Source: JBKBUF01 sp046290815 (lineage in GTDB: Bacteria; Bacteroidota; Bacteroidia; Cytophagales; Cytophagaceae). From it: DNA of 64,000 nt. The stretch spans positions 62,001 to 126,000 of the forward strand of contig JBKBUF010000001.1 in assembly GCA_046290815.1 (NCBI GenBank). The letters are read 5' to 3'. A program made the translations under genes and the position numbers. The notes beneath the pieces were generated by a model, which worked only from the letters and a program-made list of their open reading frames with translations, had not been told where the DNA came from and ran no database searches. Shown here piece after piece: positions 35,511-44,177 of the stretch. Every line of letters begins with the position of its first letter. Position 1 is the stretch's first letter.

Positions 35511-37376
35511 TCAGACATCTTCTGCCATTAAAACCGGGTCTTTTTCAACTTTTAGGTTTTCGATAATGAATTGTTGTCTTTCCTGAGTATTTTTTCCCAT
35601 GTAATAATTCAACAGCTTTTGAATTGAGGTCTCTTTCTGAAGGATGATAGGCTCAAGCTTAATATCTTCACCGATAAAGGTTCCAAACTCGTCAGGACTG
35701 ATCTCACCTAGTCCTTTGAATCGTGTGATCTCAGGCTTGCTTCCAAGTTTTTGAATAGCCTTTTGCTTTTCCTCTTCGGAGTAACAGTAAATGGTTTCTT
35801 TCTTGTTTCTTACTCTGAAAAGAGGAGTATCCAGAATATACAAATGTCCGTTTCTTACCAGGTCAGGAAAGAACTGCAGGAAGAATGTAAGCATCAGTAA
35901 CCTGATATGCATTCCATCCACGTCGGCATCGGTGGCAATCACAATACGGTTGTACCTTAAGTTTTCCAGGCCGTCCTCAATATTTAGCGCATGTTGCAGC
36001 AGGTTGAACTCTTCATTTTCATAAACGATTTTCTTGGTTAAACCAAAACAGTTTAGGGGCTTTCCTCTTAAGCTGAACACTGCCTGAGTTTCCACATTTC
36101 TGGATTTGGTAATTGAACCACTTGCCGAATCTCCCTCGGTGATGAACAATGTAGAGTCGTATCTCTTTTCATTATTTAATTCATCAAAATGGAATCTGCA
36201 GTCTCTTAATTTTTTATTATGAAGATTCGCTTTTTTTGCTCTTTCATTAGCAAGCTTTTTAATGCCCGCTATATCCTTTCTTTCTCTTTCTGACTGAAGA
36301 ATCCTCTTCAAAAGTGCATCTGCAGTGGACGGATTTTTGTGCAGGAAATTATCAAGTTCTTTTTTAACAAACTCATTTACCCAGGCTCTTATAGCCGGAC
36401 CGTCCGGACCGGCGTTTACAGAACCTAATTTGGTTTTAGTCTGAGATTCAAATACTGGTTCCTGCACTCTTACAGCAATTGCTCCAACAATAGATGCTCT
36501 GATATCAGATGCATCAAATTCTTTTTTGTAAAACTCTCTTACAGTTTTTACTACAGCTTCTTTTAAAGCAGCAAGGTGAGTTCCTCCCTGTGTGGTGTTC
36601 TGTCCATTGACAAACGAATAATATTCCTCACCATACTGAATCCCATGGGTAAGTGCAATCTCGATATCATGACCCTTCATATGAATGATCGGATACCTTA
36701 AGGTTTCTTCATCGGTCTTTCTTTTTAAAAGGTCTTTTAAACCATCGCTGGAATGAAATTTCTTTCCATTGAAATTAATGGTAAGACCTGAATTAAGGAA
36801 TGCATAATTCCAGCATTGCTCTTCCAGGTATTCAGGGATAAAATGAAAATGCTTGAATATGGAATCATCAGGAACAAAGACTACATGAGTTCCATTTTTC
36901 TCATCGGTCTTGGTTTCCTTATGTTCTTTTATAATTTCTCCTTTGGCAAATTCAGCGATTTTAGTTTTACCGTCCCTGACAGATTGAACACGGAAATAGC
37001 TTGACAAGGCATTTACTGCTTTTGTACCTACACCATTCAGACCTACAGACTTCTGAAATGCTCCGGAATCATATTTTCCTCCTGTGTTTATTTTAGAAAC
37101 GCAATCAATCACTTTCCCTAAAGGAATACCTCTACCGTAATCCCTCACCTCTACTTTGTGATCGGTAATGGTCACATCTATCTGGTTTCCATTACCCATC
37201 ATGTGCTCATCGATAGCGTTGTCTATAATCTCCTTTACCAATACATATATACCATCATCCTGAGCGGATCCGTCTCCCAACTTTCCAATATACATACCCG
37301 GTCTTAACCGGATGTGCTCCTTCCAATCAAGCGATTTGATACTATCTTCGGTATAGTTTGTTTTGGTACCTGCCAT
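35511..37376 (-). CDS. parE: DNA topoisomerase IV subunit B
   Basis: 621 residues. GHKL ATPase domain: IRLRPGMYIGKLGDG, EIIDNAIDEHMMG (Mg-binding Asn), VRDYGRGIPLG, GLNGVGTKAVNALS. Transducer domain: QNTTQGGTHLAALKEAVVK. Toprim domain: LFITEGDSASGS and ATDADVDGMHIR with the metal-binding acids. The C-terminus ends GLGEISPDEFGTFIGEDIKL. It supplies ATP-driven strand passage with ParC. It is somewhat shorter than typical GyrB, with no large insertion. A plus-strand lipoprotein gene separates it from parC. Confidence 0.93.
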   Translation of the reverse strand: MAGTKTNYTEDSIKSLDWKEHIRLRPGMYIGKLGDGSAQDDGIYVLVKEIIDNAIDEHMMGNGNQIDVTITDHKVEVRDYGRGIPLGKVIDCVSKINTGGKYDSGAFQKSVGLNGVGTKAVNALSSYFRVQSVRDGKTKIAEFAKGEIIKEHKETKTDEKNGTHVVFVPDDSIFKHFHFIPEYLEEQCWNYAFLNSGLTINFNGKKFHSSDGLKDLLKRKTDEETLRYPIIHMKGHDIEIALTHGIQYGEEYYSFVNGQNTTQGGTHLAALKEAVVKTVREFYKKEFDASDIRASIVGAIAVRVQEPVFESQTKTKLGSVNAGPDGPAIRAWVNEFVKKELDNFLHKNPSTADALLKRILQSERERKDIAGIKKLANERAKKANLHNKKLRDCRFHFDELNNEKRYDSTLFITEGDSASGSITKSRNVETQAVFSLRGKPLNCFGLTKKIVYENEEFNLLQHALNIEDGLENLRYNRIVIATDADVDGMHIRLLMLTFFLQFFPDLVRNGHLYILDTPLFRVRNKKETIYCYSEEEKQKAIQKLGSKPEITRFKGLGEISPDEFGTFIGEDIKLEPIILQKETSIQKLLNYYMGKNTQERQQFIIENLKVEKDPVLMAEDV

Positions 37377-37633
37377 ATTTGAAATAAATTTTACCCTTGT
37401 GCGAATTTATAAACATCTTCCTGAAACAGTCAATATGGATAAAAAATCCAAAGTCTGAATCAATCGGGAATCAAAATAATAGAAATTTCGGAATTTTTTA
37501 AAACAGTGTTGATTACAAAGAAAAACAATGCTTTTCCTTGCTTTTGTTAACCGCATTTAAATTCAATTAGTTCAGTCCGAAGTATACGCTGAGAAGCGGG
37601 ATTTGAAGGGAAAAAGTTATCCACAGGTGGGGG

Positions 37634-37717
37634 TTAGATATTAGATGTTGGATATTGGATGTTGGATGTTGGATACTATCCAATATCCAATATCCAATAT
37701 CCAACATCCAATATCTA
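37634..37717. repeat. heptad array, TTGGATG type, long near-perfect inverted repeat
   Basis: Left arm TTAGATA, TTAGATG, TTGGATA, TTGGATG, TTGGATG, TTGGATA. Right arm CTATCCAA, then TATCCAA three times, CATCCAA, TATC. The arms are about 43 nt each and complementary at roughly 38 positions, with almost no loop: a potential long hairpin or cruciform. It ends at the stop codon (37715-37717) of the minus-strand lipoprotein gene. Confidence 0.9.
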
Positions 37718-38305
37718 TTGCCCTTTCCTCATCACATATCTCTTCAGATTAACATCAATTTTTCCATTGGTGATTGTTGCTATTCGCCCTGTAGTATTTT
37801 CATTGGCAGGAATTGCAGCACTAAAATCTGCAGTAAATCTTCCTGTCTGTGGATCAAAGGTAATATTTGTCATAGACATAGTAGCGTTGGAAGTTTCTCC
37901 TGCTCCCATGTAAAATTCAAAAATCGTGTTATTTCCCATGTCCTGTTTCATTTGAATGTCAAAGTCGAAACCTGAAAGTACTCTGGTAGTCTGGTTTGTG
38001 TACTCTGGTAAATCCACATAAAAGCGAGTGCCCAGATCTGACATAGGAAAACCATAATCAGACCTACCTATTAAAATATCATAAACCCCTCCATCTTCAG
38101 TGAATCGGTTATCTTCTACCACATTTGCAGTAAAATTATGACTGAAGTTGGTATTATCTCTTCTTGTTCCATTTAACGTACCTGAAATAACTCCCTGCCT
38201 TTCCACCAGGGTATTAGGGTCAAATGGTTGAACTTCTTTGTCTCTTCTGCAGGAGATAAAGAGTAGTGAAATAAGTAATAATGAATAAAATAATTTTGCT
38301 TTCAT
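37715..38305 (-). CDS. hypothetical lipoprotein
   Basis: 196 residues. Signal MKAKLFYSLLLISLLFISC has a lipobox FISC, then RRDKEV. The body is mostly beta strands (QGVISGTLNGTRRDNTNF, TRFYVDLPEYTNQTTRVL, IDVNLKRYVMRKG), typical of small beta-sandwich lipoproteins in Bacteroidota. No known family is recognised. Its stop codon is provided at the edge of the long heptad hairpin. The L,D-transpeptidase gene lies 108 nt upstream on the same strand. Confidence 0.6.
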   Translation of the reverse strand: MKAKLFYSLLLISLLFISCRRDKEVQPFDPNTLVERQGVISGTLNGTRRDNTNFSHNFTANVVEDNRFTEDGGVYDILIGRSDYGFPMSDLGTRFYVDLPEYTNQTTRVLSGFDFDIQMKQDMGNNTIFEFYMGAGETSNATMSMTNITFDPQTGRFTADFSAAIPANENTTGRIATITNGKIDVNLKRYVMRKGQ

Positions 38306-38413
38306 GTTAAGGTTGTTAAGGTTATGTAAAACAGTTTAAAATAAAAATTCTGTCTTTTAACCTGAAAGCGGAATTATTGTTGGATCGTCAGAACAACAAA
38401 ATGCGTAATTGGA

Positions 38414-39187
38414 TTATTTTCTGCCTATAGCATCTGAGGCTGCGTTTTCATCCATATAATGCTGACTCTTGTATTTTGGATGATAGGAAAACATTACTGT
38501 TCCATCCTTAATTGTTGAGATAATAGCTTCAGTTAAATCTTTTGGAATGGCCGGACAGCCGTGGCTTCTTCCCAGTCTTCCATTGCAATCAACAAATTCT
38601 TTGCTGACATAATCAGCTCCATGAACAACAACATATCTTGCTTCGGCATTAGCATTATACTCCTTATCTAGCCCCTCAATGATAAGGGACTTACCGTGCT
38701 TCCCAAAATAAATGCCTTTTGTTCTATAAAAACCAAGGCTGCTCATATGCGAATTTGTAGAATTAGAAAAATTAACAGCAAGGTTTTCACCGCTGTTTTT
38801 ACCATGCGCCACTAAAGAATGAAAAAGTACCTTTTTATTATCCAGGTCAATAATCCATAATCTTTCTTTAATGGAAGGAAGACTATAATCAATTACTGTA
38901 AGGATATTCTTATTTATCTTATGTTCTTTTTTTATATTATAAAAACCGGTAATTGCCTTTTTCAGAACATCATATTTCAATCCCTGAATATCAGCACCGG
39001 AAGTATGATACAATTCCTGAAGGTAATCCACCAAAATGGTTTTGGAATCTGCCAAACCTTCTTCTTCCGGATTTAAATTGTTCGGATTGGTCACTACCCC
39101 GGTTTCAACAGAATGCGTCCTGTCAATAAAATTGAAAAGAGGCAAGGCGGCAAGCAAAAGAATTAATAAAAAAAAGCGAGGTTTCAT
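38414..39187 (-). CDS. L,D-transpeptidase catalytic domain protein (murein-type)
   Basis: 257 residues, exported (MKPRFFLLILLLAALPLFNF). After a helical linker the catalytic domain starts at ILTVIDYSLPSIKERLWIID and carries YVVVHGADYVSKEF and GRLGRSHGCPAIP, which hold the catalytic His and Cys of the YkuD-like fold (family with a shortened SxGCPA motif, often annotated murein L,D-transpeptidase catalytic domain). It would form or remodel 3-3 cross-links or attach proteins to peptidoglycan in the periplasm. The length is normal for this subgroup. It is divergent from the small gene at 39334. Confidence 0.85.
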   Translation of the reverse strand: MKPRFFLLILLLAALPLFNFIDRTHSVETGVVTNPNNLNPEEEGLADSKTILVDYLQELYHTSGADIQGLKYDVLKKAITGFYNIKKEHKINKNILTVIDYSLPSIKERLWIIDLDNKKVLFHSLVAHGKNSGENLAVNFSNSTNSHMSSLGFYRTKGIYFGKHGKSLIIEGLDKEYNANAEARYVVVHGADYVSKEFVDCNGRLGRSHGCPAIPKDLTEAIISTIKDGTVMFSYHPKYKSQHYMDENAASDAIGRK

Positions 39188-39333
39188 GTGGGATTAAACA
39201 AGATTTTGATTCTCAGAGTTCCAAAATTATGATTTATTTCCTTTCATACATTAGAAGCTATCATTCCGAACTTATTAACTTAAAGATTATCTTTTATATA
39301 TAGAGAAGGAATGTGAGACTGAAATTTTAAAGC

Positions 39334-39564
39334 ATGAAAACATTAGTGTATAACCCCAGCAAACTTGAGGTTGACCTCATCAATATTATCAAAGACCTTC
39401 AACCGACAATAGAAAAACAACTTAAGCCGGCATCAATTATTAAAGTAGAACATCATCTGCAAGAAGACAATCCTTTGATAGTTTATAAATTAATAGATGA
39501 GGATGGAGATAAACACGAGATAGTGCTTAAAGTCATTCAGAGGCAGGATGATTTTTGTGAATAA
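39334..39564 (+). CDS. small hypothetical protein
   Basis: 76 residues, soluble. A helical start (LEVDLINIIKDLQPTIEKQL) is followed by a beta-rich end (SIIKVEHHLQEDNPLIVYKL, DEDGDKHEIVLKVIQR). It may be a small alpha-beta domain; no family is recognised. ATG follows a TTTTAAAGC leader. It converges with the cyclophilin gene. Confidence 0.55.
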   Translation: MKTLVYNPSKLEVDLINIIKDLQPTIEKQLKPASIIKVEHHLQEDNPLIVYKLIDEDGDKHEIVLKVIQRQDDFCE

Positions 39565-39594
39565 TGTCCCGAAAGCAAATTTGATTCCGGGACA
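39565..39594. terminator. weak hairpin between convergent genes
   Basis: TGTCCCG/CGGGACA pairs over 7 bp with a 16-nt loop that itself contains CAAATTTG. There is no long T run on either side, so it is a hairpin of uncertain terminator strength. Confidence 0.4.
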
Positions 39595-39605
39595 AATTCA
39601 TAGTT

Positions 39606-40046
39606 TTAATTAATTTCGCTGATAACTACCTTCTGGATTTTGTCACCTTGTTTGATATTGTCAATTACATCCAGACCTTCCACTACTTTTCCGAAGCAAG
39701 TATGGTTTCTATCAAGGTGCTTGGTATTTTGTCTGTTATGACAAATGAAAAACTGCGATCCCCCGGTATTTCTGCCTGCATGAGCCATAGAAAGCACTCC
39801 TTTGTCATGTACCTGATTTTCTCCATCCAGTTCACACTTAATAGTATATCCCGGTCCACCTGCCCCGGTTCCGTTCGGACAACCACCTTGAATAACAAAA
39901 TTCGGTATTACTCTGTGGAAAGTAAGGCCATCATAAAATCCCATTTGTGATAATTTCACAAAATTTTTCACAGTATTTGGTGCATCCTTTTCATAGAAAT
40001 GAATCTTCATTACACCTTTATCTGTATGCATTTCAGCTTGTAACAT
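39606..40046 (-). CDS. cyclophilin-type peptidyl-prolyl cis-trans isomerase
   Basis: 146 residues without a signal peptide, so cytosolic. Cyclophilin signatures: FYDGLTFHRVIPNFVIQGG (with the catalytic Arg), GAGGPGYTIKCE, GVLSMAHAGRNTGGSQFFIC and HLDRNHTCFGKVVEG. It catalyses proline isomerisation in protein folding. The length matches small bacterial PpiB-like proteins. Single gene, divergent from the membrane protein gene at 40154. Confidence 0.92.
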   Translation of the reverse strand: MLQAEMHTDKGVMKIHFYEKDAPNTVKNFVKLSQMGFYDGLTFHRVIPNFVIQGGCPNGTGAGGPGYTIKCELDGENQVHDKGVLSMAHAGRNTGGSQFFICHNRQNTKHLDRNHTCFGKVVEGLDVIDNIKQGDKIQKVVISEIN

Positions 40047-40153
40047 AATATTTGAATTAGGTTTGATTCAACAAAATTAAGTAAGTTAAGTTTAGATAAA
40101 AGGGAAAACCTAAAAAAAGGGCAACTAATTCCTTATCAGAGGAAAAATACTAT

Positions 40154-40522
40154 ATGGACAGGTTATTTATTGTACTTGCAGCTTATACCTTGTTTTTATT
40201 TTTGACATCCTTGTTGTCATTCATATTTTCCGTCGAATATAAAAAACCCGCATTGAGCAGTTTATTTGCAGGATTACTTGCCATGGTGGCTGCATATCTC
40301 ACCTACAGAGGTACAGAATATGCCTATGGTTTCGGAATCGGTTTGTCATTATTGTTTATGTTGCATTTTGCATGGAAAGCATCAAATGCTTTTTCTCTTG
40401 TGATTGACGGATTGATCAGCCGGCAGGATAATCTATACAAATCCAAGGGAATTAACTTTTTGATATTCTCCATGCTTTTCATCGCTTCTTTTGTGGTCAC
40501 AATTTTACAAATAGTCTATTAA
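40154..40522 (+). CDS. small four-helix membrane protein
   Basis: 122 residues with four hydrophobic segments (LFIVLAAYTLFLFLTSLLSF, SLFAGLLAMVAAYLTYRG, FGIGLSLLFMLHFAWKASNA, FLIFSMLFIASFVVTILQIV). The layout recalls the TMEM14-like four-helix family (AGLLAMVAAY, GIGLSLLFMLHFAWK), but I would not assign it firmly. It is 87 nt upstream of the DUF4468 gene on the same strand. Confidence 0.6.
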   Translation: MDRLFIVLAAYTLFLFLTSLLSFIFSVEYKKPALSSLFAGLLAMVAAYLTYRGTEYAYGFGIGLSLLFMLHFAWKASNAFSLVIDGLISRQDNLYKSKGINFLIFSMLFIASFVVTILQIVY

Positions 40523-40609
40523 AAAAAAGCTGGTTTATTTTGAGTTTCATCATTTGTTTTTTTGTATTTTTTCAATTATTTTTTGGAAATGTTTTAAAAC
40601 CTAAATCCA

Positions 40610-41155
40610 ATGAAAAGACTACTTTCAACTCTCTTTCTTTTATCCTTTTGTCTTGTAGTTAAAGCACAAAATCTTCCGGTAGACCCCAATACAGGAAAAG
40701 TCACCTTTATGGAAGTTGTAGATGCTAAAGGCCTTACTGATAAAGACATTATGGCTGTGGTGGAAGAATGGGGAAAAACCAAAAAGTATGAAGTAAAAAG
40801 TAAGGATGATGGCAGTATGACTATTATCTACAATGGAGCAGTTCCGATGGAATATGAAGGAATGAAACCAGGCAAAAAAGATAAAGCTAATGTTAAATTC
40901 ACAGTTTCTGTTTTCTGCAAAGCTGATAAATATAGATTTATCATAACTGACCTGGTACATGAAGGATTGTTAGGCGCCGGTTCAGGAGGGAAACTTGAAA
41001 ATGCTCAGGCAGACTGTGGCAAAGAAAAAATGCAGGCAAAGACATGGGTACAGATTAAAAATATGTCCCACAAAGAAATCAACCTCATTATAGAGGATTT
41101 AAAAAGAGTTATAAGGGAAACTCAGAATGACCCGGCGAAGAAAAGCGACTGGTAA
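40610..41155 (+). CDS. DUF4468 domain protein with TBP-like fold
   Basis: 181 residues. Signal peptide MKRLLSTLFLLSFCLVVKAQ, then LPVDPNTGKVTFMEVVDAKG, the typical DUF4468 start seen in many Bacteroidota secreted proteins, followed by VNGAVPM-like strands, FTVSVFCKADKYRFIITDLV and a closing helix. The family is periplasmic or surface-located with no known activity. Its stop codon leads directly into a heptad array and a terminator. Confidence 0.8.
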   Translation: MKRLLSTLFLLSFCLVVKAQNLPVDPNTGKVTFMEVVDAKGLTDKDIMAVVEEWGKTKKYEVKSKDDGSMTIIYNGAVPMEYEGMKPGKKDKANVKFTVSVFCKADKYRFIITDLVHEGLLGAGSGGKLENAQADCGKEKMQAKTWVQIKNMSHKEINLIIEDLKRVIRETQNDPAKKSDW

Positions 41156-41192
41156 ATTAAGAATTAAGAATTAAGAGTTAAGAATTAAGAAT
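41155..41192. repeat. heptad array, AATTAAG type
   Basis: AATTAAG, AATTAAG, AATTAAG, AGTTAAG, AATTAAG, AATG. The array begins at the TAA stop of the DUF4468 gene and runs up to a terminator stem. Confidence 0.85.
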
Positions 41193-41194
41193 GA

Positions 41195-41240
41195 AAAAGT
41201 CGGAAGTCAGAGTTCAAGCTGATTTCCGACTTTTGCTTTT
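41195..41240 (+). terminator. terminator after the DUF4468 gene
   Basis: The 11-bp stem AAAAGTCGGAA/TTCCGACTTTT is followed by GCTTTTC. It lies between two heptad arrays and can also serve the convergent WG-repeat gene. Confidence 0.75.
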
Positions 41241-41241
41241 C

Positions 41242-41264
41242 TATCCAATATCTAACATCCATCC
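41242..41264. repeat. short heptad array, TATCCAA type
   Basis: TATCCAA, TATCTAA, CATCCAT, CCTAC: period 7, ending at the stop codon of the minus-strand WG-repeat gene. Same consensus as the right arm of the array at 37677-37717. Confidence 0.65.
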
Positions 41265-43294
41265 TACAATTTCTTCAAAACACCACGCTCGCGAAGTAAA
41301 TATCTTATATCATCCTTAATCAAGACTCTTTCACCATTGTTGTTAATGAAATCAGAGAATTCCGGCTTAACAATAAATTTTCCGGAGGGGTCAATGACGC
41401 CGTATAAACCATTTTGTTTTACCACTGCCATTCTGTTAATGAAAACATCGGCAGATTCGAAGTTTGCCGGCAGCTGGTACTCTCCTCTAGTATTGATATA
41501 TCCCCAGGTTTTTCCTTTTTTGACCGGAGCAAGTCCTGCGCCAAAGGCGAGAATTTCATCATATTTACACTTCGGTTCCGGTCCTTTATAAAGATACAAT
41601 CCGAATGCTTTTCCATCAGAGACGGCATAATAATTATCTCCAAGGTATTTTACAGAATGATACTTAATCGCTAAGATCTCTTCCCCTTTCTCATTAACAA
41701 TTCCAATTTTGCCATTCATTTGCGCCATCGCAGGCCATTCAGGAGTATCAATACTCAGCTGGTCATATTTAGGTTCTGTTATGTATGTACCATTGGTTTT
41801 CATAATGCCCCACTTTCCTGATTTTTTAACTTTAAGTACTCCGGTACCTGCAGCAACAATTTCTTCGAACTCACATTTCAGCAATTCTTTTCCGGTTGTT
41901 TCATAGATTCCCGACTTATCACCTGACCAGGTATTAAAAACCATTTTATTGGAGAAATAATGGTAATGTACAGAATCAAATATGGCAGGCACAACAGCTT
42001 TTCCTTTTATATCTACCACGCCAAGTTTTCCTCCGGCTCCCGCAATGGCATACCCATAGGCGAAAGCAGAACAGTTGTCAAATTCCGACAAAAAAGAAAA
42101 CTGTCGGGAGTTTACATCATAGTATTTCCATTTCCCATCTCTGACTACTCTAACAAAACTTGCTGTATCAGCCACAATGATGGAGTCAAAACCTTCTATT
42201 GAAATTTTCTGCAATTCAGAATTATAGAAAAAGTATTTAGGTCCTTTATCAGTTTTTTCGCTCATGGAGTAAAAGTCGAATTTTAGATTTCTTTCTATCA
42301 CCGGCACATTGGCATTCATGATAAATTTATTGGTGATATCAATGATACCGTAACCATTGGAAGTTTTGACAACTGCCTTCTTATTTTTGAAAGGATAAGC
42401 TTCTAAATACTGAGGCTTAATATAAACAGCACCTGACCTGGTACAGTACCCATACAATCCGTTTGATTTTACAGGTAGGTAACCTTCGCTGTAATCGCCT
42501 ATTACTTCGTAAACCGGTGACAGGACTTCTTTGCCTTGCAGGGTAAGTAAACCATTGCCGGTTTCTTTCTTCATCTGCAAAATGTCTTCATGCTTTACAA
42601 AAATGGTATCGTATTCAGGCTCATGAAGTATTTTACCATATTCACTAAATAATCCCCACTTGTTATTAAGTCTATAAGTAATGGTATTGGGTGCTAATTT
42701 TTTAACTTTAGTAATTTCTGCGGGTACCACAAAGTAGCATGACAGGTTGTTTATAAAACCAAACTTGTCTCCCACCTGTACCATGCTGGCAATCGAAGAT
42801 AAAGTTTGAACAGAATTGTACTGAGGTTTGCAGATGAAATTTCCTTTCTCTTCATTAACCAGCCCCCACAAATCTTCCTTTTTTACCCATGTCATCTCTG
42901 TAGTGTTTATCGGAGCAATTTCAGAATACTGGAATTCAATCAGCGTTTTTCCTTTTTCATCCAGCAATCCCCACAGACCGGCTTTTTTAGCCCATACTTT
43001 TCCATAGCGGAAATTGGTCATTTGTTCATACTGGCATTGGATCAATACATTTCCTTCGCAATCAATAACTCCATAGGAAAGCCCTTTCATCACAATAGCT
43101 TTATTGTTGGCATAAGGACTTACTTTGGTATAAATCGGCTGAATCCGCCACTCACCCATGAAGTTTACATATCCATATTGCTTATTTTCCGATCTTTTAG
43201 GAAACAGGTCTTCAGGACAACTGTTGCCTTTTTGAGCGAAGGAGCAATAAGATATCAAGATGATTATAAATGATAAGACAGTTCTAATAAACAT
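41264..43294 (-). CDS. secreted WG-repeat (KWG) protein
   Basis: 676 residues. Signal peptide MFIRTVLSFIIILISYCSFA, then about twenty WG/KWG-type repeats over the whole length, each with a pattern such as KWGLFSEYGKILHEPEYDTI, LYGYCTRSGAVYIKPQYLEA or KWGIMKTNGTYITEPKYDQL. Such repeats form beta-strand arrays and are common in Bacteroidota and Firmicutes exported proteins; binding to other proteins is suspected. No sorting domain or anchor is seen, so the protein is probably periplasmic. Terminator and heptad arrays lie at its 3' end. Confidence 0.85.
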   Translation of the reverse strand: MFIRTVLSFIIILISYCSFAQKGNSCPEDLFPKRSENKQYGYVNFMGEWRIQPIYTKVSPYANNKAIVMKGLSYGVIDCEGNVLIQCQYEQMTNFRYGKVWAKKAGLWGLLDEKGKTLIEFQYSEIAPINTTEMTWVKKEDLWGLVNEEKGNFICKPQYNSVQTLSSIASMVQVGDKFGFINNLSCYFVVPAEITKVKKLAPNTITYRLNNKWGLFSEYGKILHEPEYDTIFVKHEDILQMKKETGNGLLTLQGKEVLSPVYEVIGDYSEGYLPVKSNGLYGYCTRSGAVYIKPQYLEAYPFKNKKAVVKTSNGYGIIDITNKFIMNANVPVIERNLKFDFYSMSEKTDKGPKYFFYNSELQKISIEGFDSIIVADTASFVRVVRDGKWKYYDVNSRQFSFLSEFDNCSAFAYGYAIAGAGGKLGVVDIKGKAVVPAIFDSVHYHYFSNKMVFNTWSGDKSGIYETTGKELLKCEFEEIVAAGTGVLKVKKSGKWGIMKTNGTYITEPKYDQLSIDTPEWPAMAQMNGKIGIVNEKGEEILAIKYHSVKYLGDNYYAVSDGKAFGLYLYKGPEPKCKYDEILAFGAGLAPVKKGKTWGYINTRGEYQLPANFESADVFINRMAVVKQNGLYGVIDPSGKFIVKPEFSDFINNNGERVLIKDDIRYLLRERGVLKKL

Positions 43295-43514
43295 TAGCTT
43301 AGGTATTTTGGGAATTAGTATACTAATAATTAAAAACGGAATTTAGGAAATTTATTATCAATTTAATCCACATCCTCAGGACAATCCTCATCTTTTAAAT
43401 CCTCTTCCTAGCCATCTTTTATTAACAATTCCGGTCATCTTTGGCCTCCTACAATATTTGTAAACTCTATTTAGTATTTAAATCAAATACTGTAAACCCT
43501 ATTCAGGACGATAC

Positions 43515-43569
43515 AATCCCCATCATCCCAATCATCCTGGTAATCTTCCTAATCCCAATCATCCTGGTC
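43515..43569. repeat. nonamer array (period 9), AATCATCCT type
   Basis: CATCATCCC, AATCATCCT, GGTAATCTT, CCTAATCCC, AATCATCCT, GGTCC. Period is 9, not 7, but the position is the same as for the heptad arrays: it ends at the stop codon (43570-43572) of the glycosylase gene. A looser AATCCTC-rich stretch lies at about 43372-43412. Confidence 0.65.
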
Positions 43570-44172
43570 CTACTTCGCCTTACTCGTCCACATATTATCT
43601 TTAATCCTGAACCTCCATGGCTTAGCCGCATATTCCATTGCATAAGCTACTCCCACTCTTGGGCTGGCAATTATCTCTGAGCTTTTTACTATAACTCCCT
43701 GATCTTCCAGCCAGATTTTATTGCCTGTGAGCTTAAGCATGTTGTGTTCACTGTTAATACCCATAGCCATAGTTAGAGCACCGGGACCTGCAGTTAATTC
43801 GGGTACAAGTTTAGATTTTTTTCGTCTAGCCATCATTACCTCCATGCCTTCAACAGGCTCCACTGCACGTATCAGCACAGCATGAGGAATATTTTCCTGG
43901 TTGGTGACAATATTGAAAAGATGATGAATCCCATAACACAGATAGACATAGGAGATTCCGCCTGCTTTGTAAAATGGTTCTGTGCGTGGAGTTCTTCGGT
44001 TGCCGAAAGCATGAGAGGCTTTATCTTCAGGGGCTTTGTAAGCTTCAGTTTCGACAATGATGCCTGCAGTAATTTGACCACCGATTTTGGTATATAATAC
44101 TTTTCCTAACAGCTCTTTGCTGATCTGCAGGACATCTTCTCGCAGGTAGAAATCAACAGGCAGTTTTGTCAT
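43570..44172 (-). CDS. 3-methyladenine DNA glycosylase (AAG/MPG family)
   Basis: 200 residues, the normal length. LARELLGK-type start (ISKELLGKVLYTKIGG), IIVETEAYKAPEDKASHAFG with the catalytic Glu, RTPRTEPFYKAGGISYVYLC and YGIHHLFNIVT are family signatures, as is LTAGPGALTMAMGI. It removes alkylated purines as the first step of base-excision repair. Its start lies 5 nt from the stop of the upstream nucleoside-recognition gene, so they form one transcript. Confidence 0.92.
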   Translation of the reverse strand: MTKLPVDFYLREDVLQISKELLGKVLYTKIGGQITAGIIVETEAYKAPEDKASHAFGNRRTPRTEPFYKAGGISYVYLCYGIHHLFNIVTNQENIPHAVLIRAVEPVEGMEVMMARRKKSKLVPELTAGPGALTMAMGINSEHNMLKLTGNKIWLEDQGVIVKSSEIIASPRVGVAYAMEYAAKPWRFRIKDNMWTSKAK

Positions 44173-44177
44173 AAGGA

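Noticed and set aside
40074..40098. AAGTAAGTTAAGTTTAG between divergent genes
   Set aside because: Spacing is irregular and too short to count as an array, so it is not an exception to the 3'-end rule.
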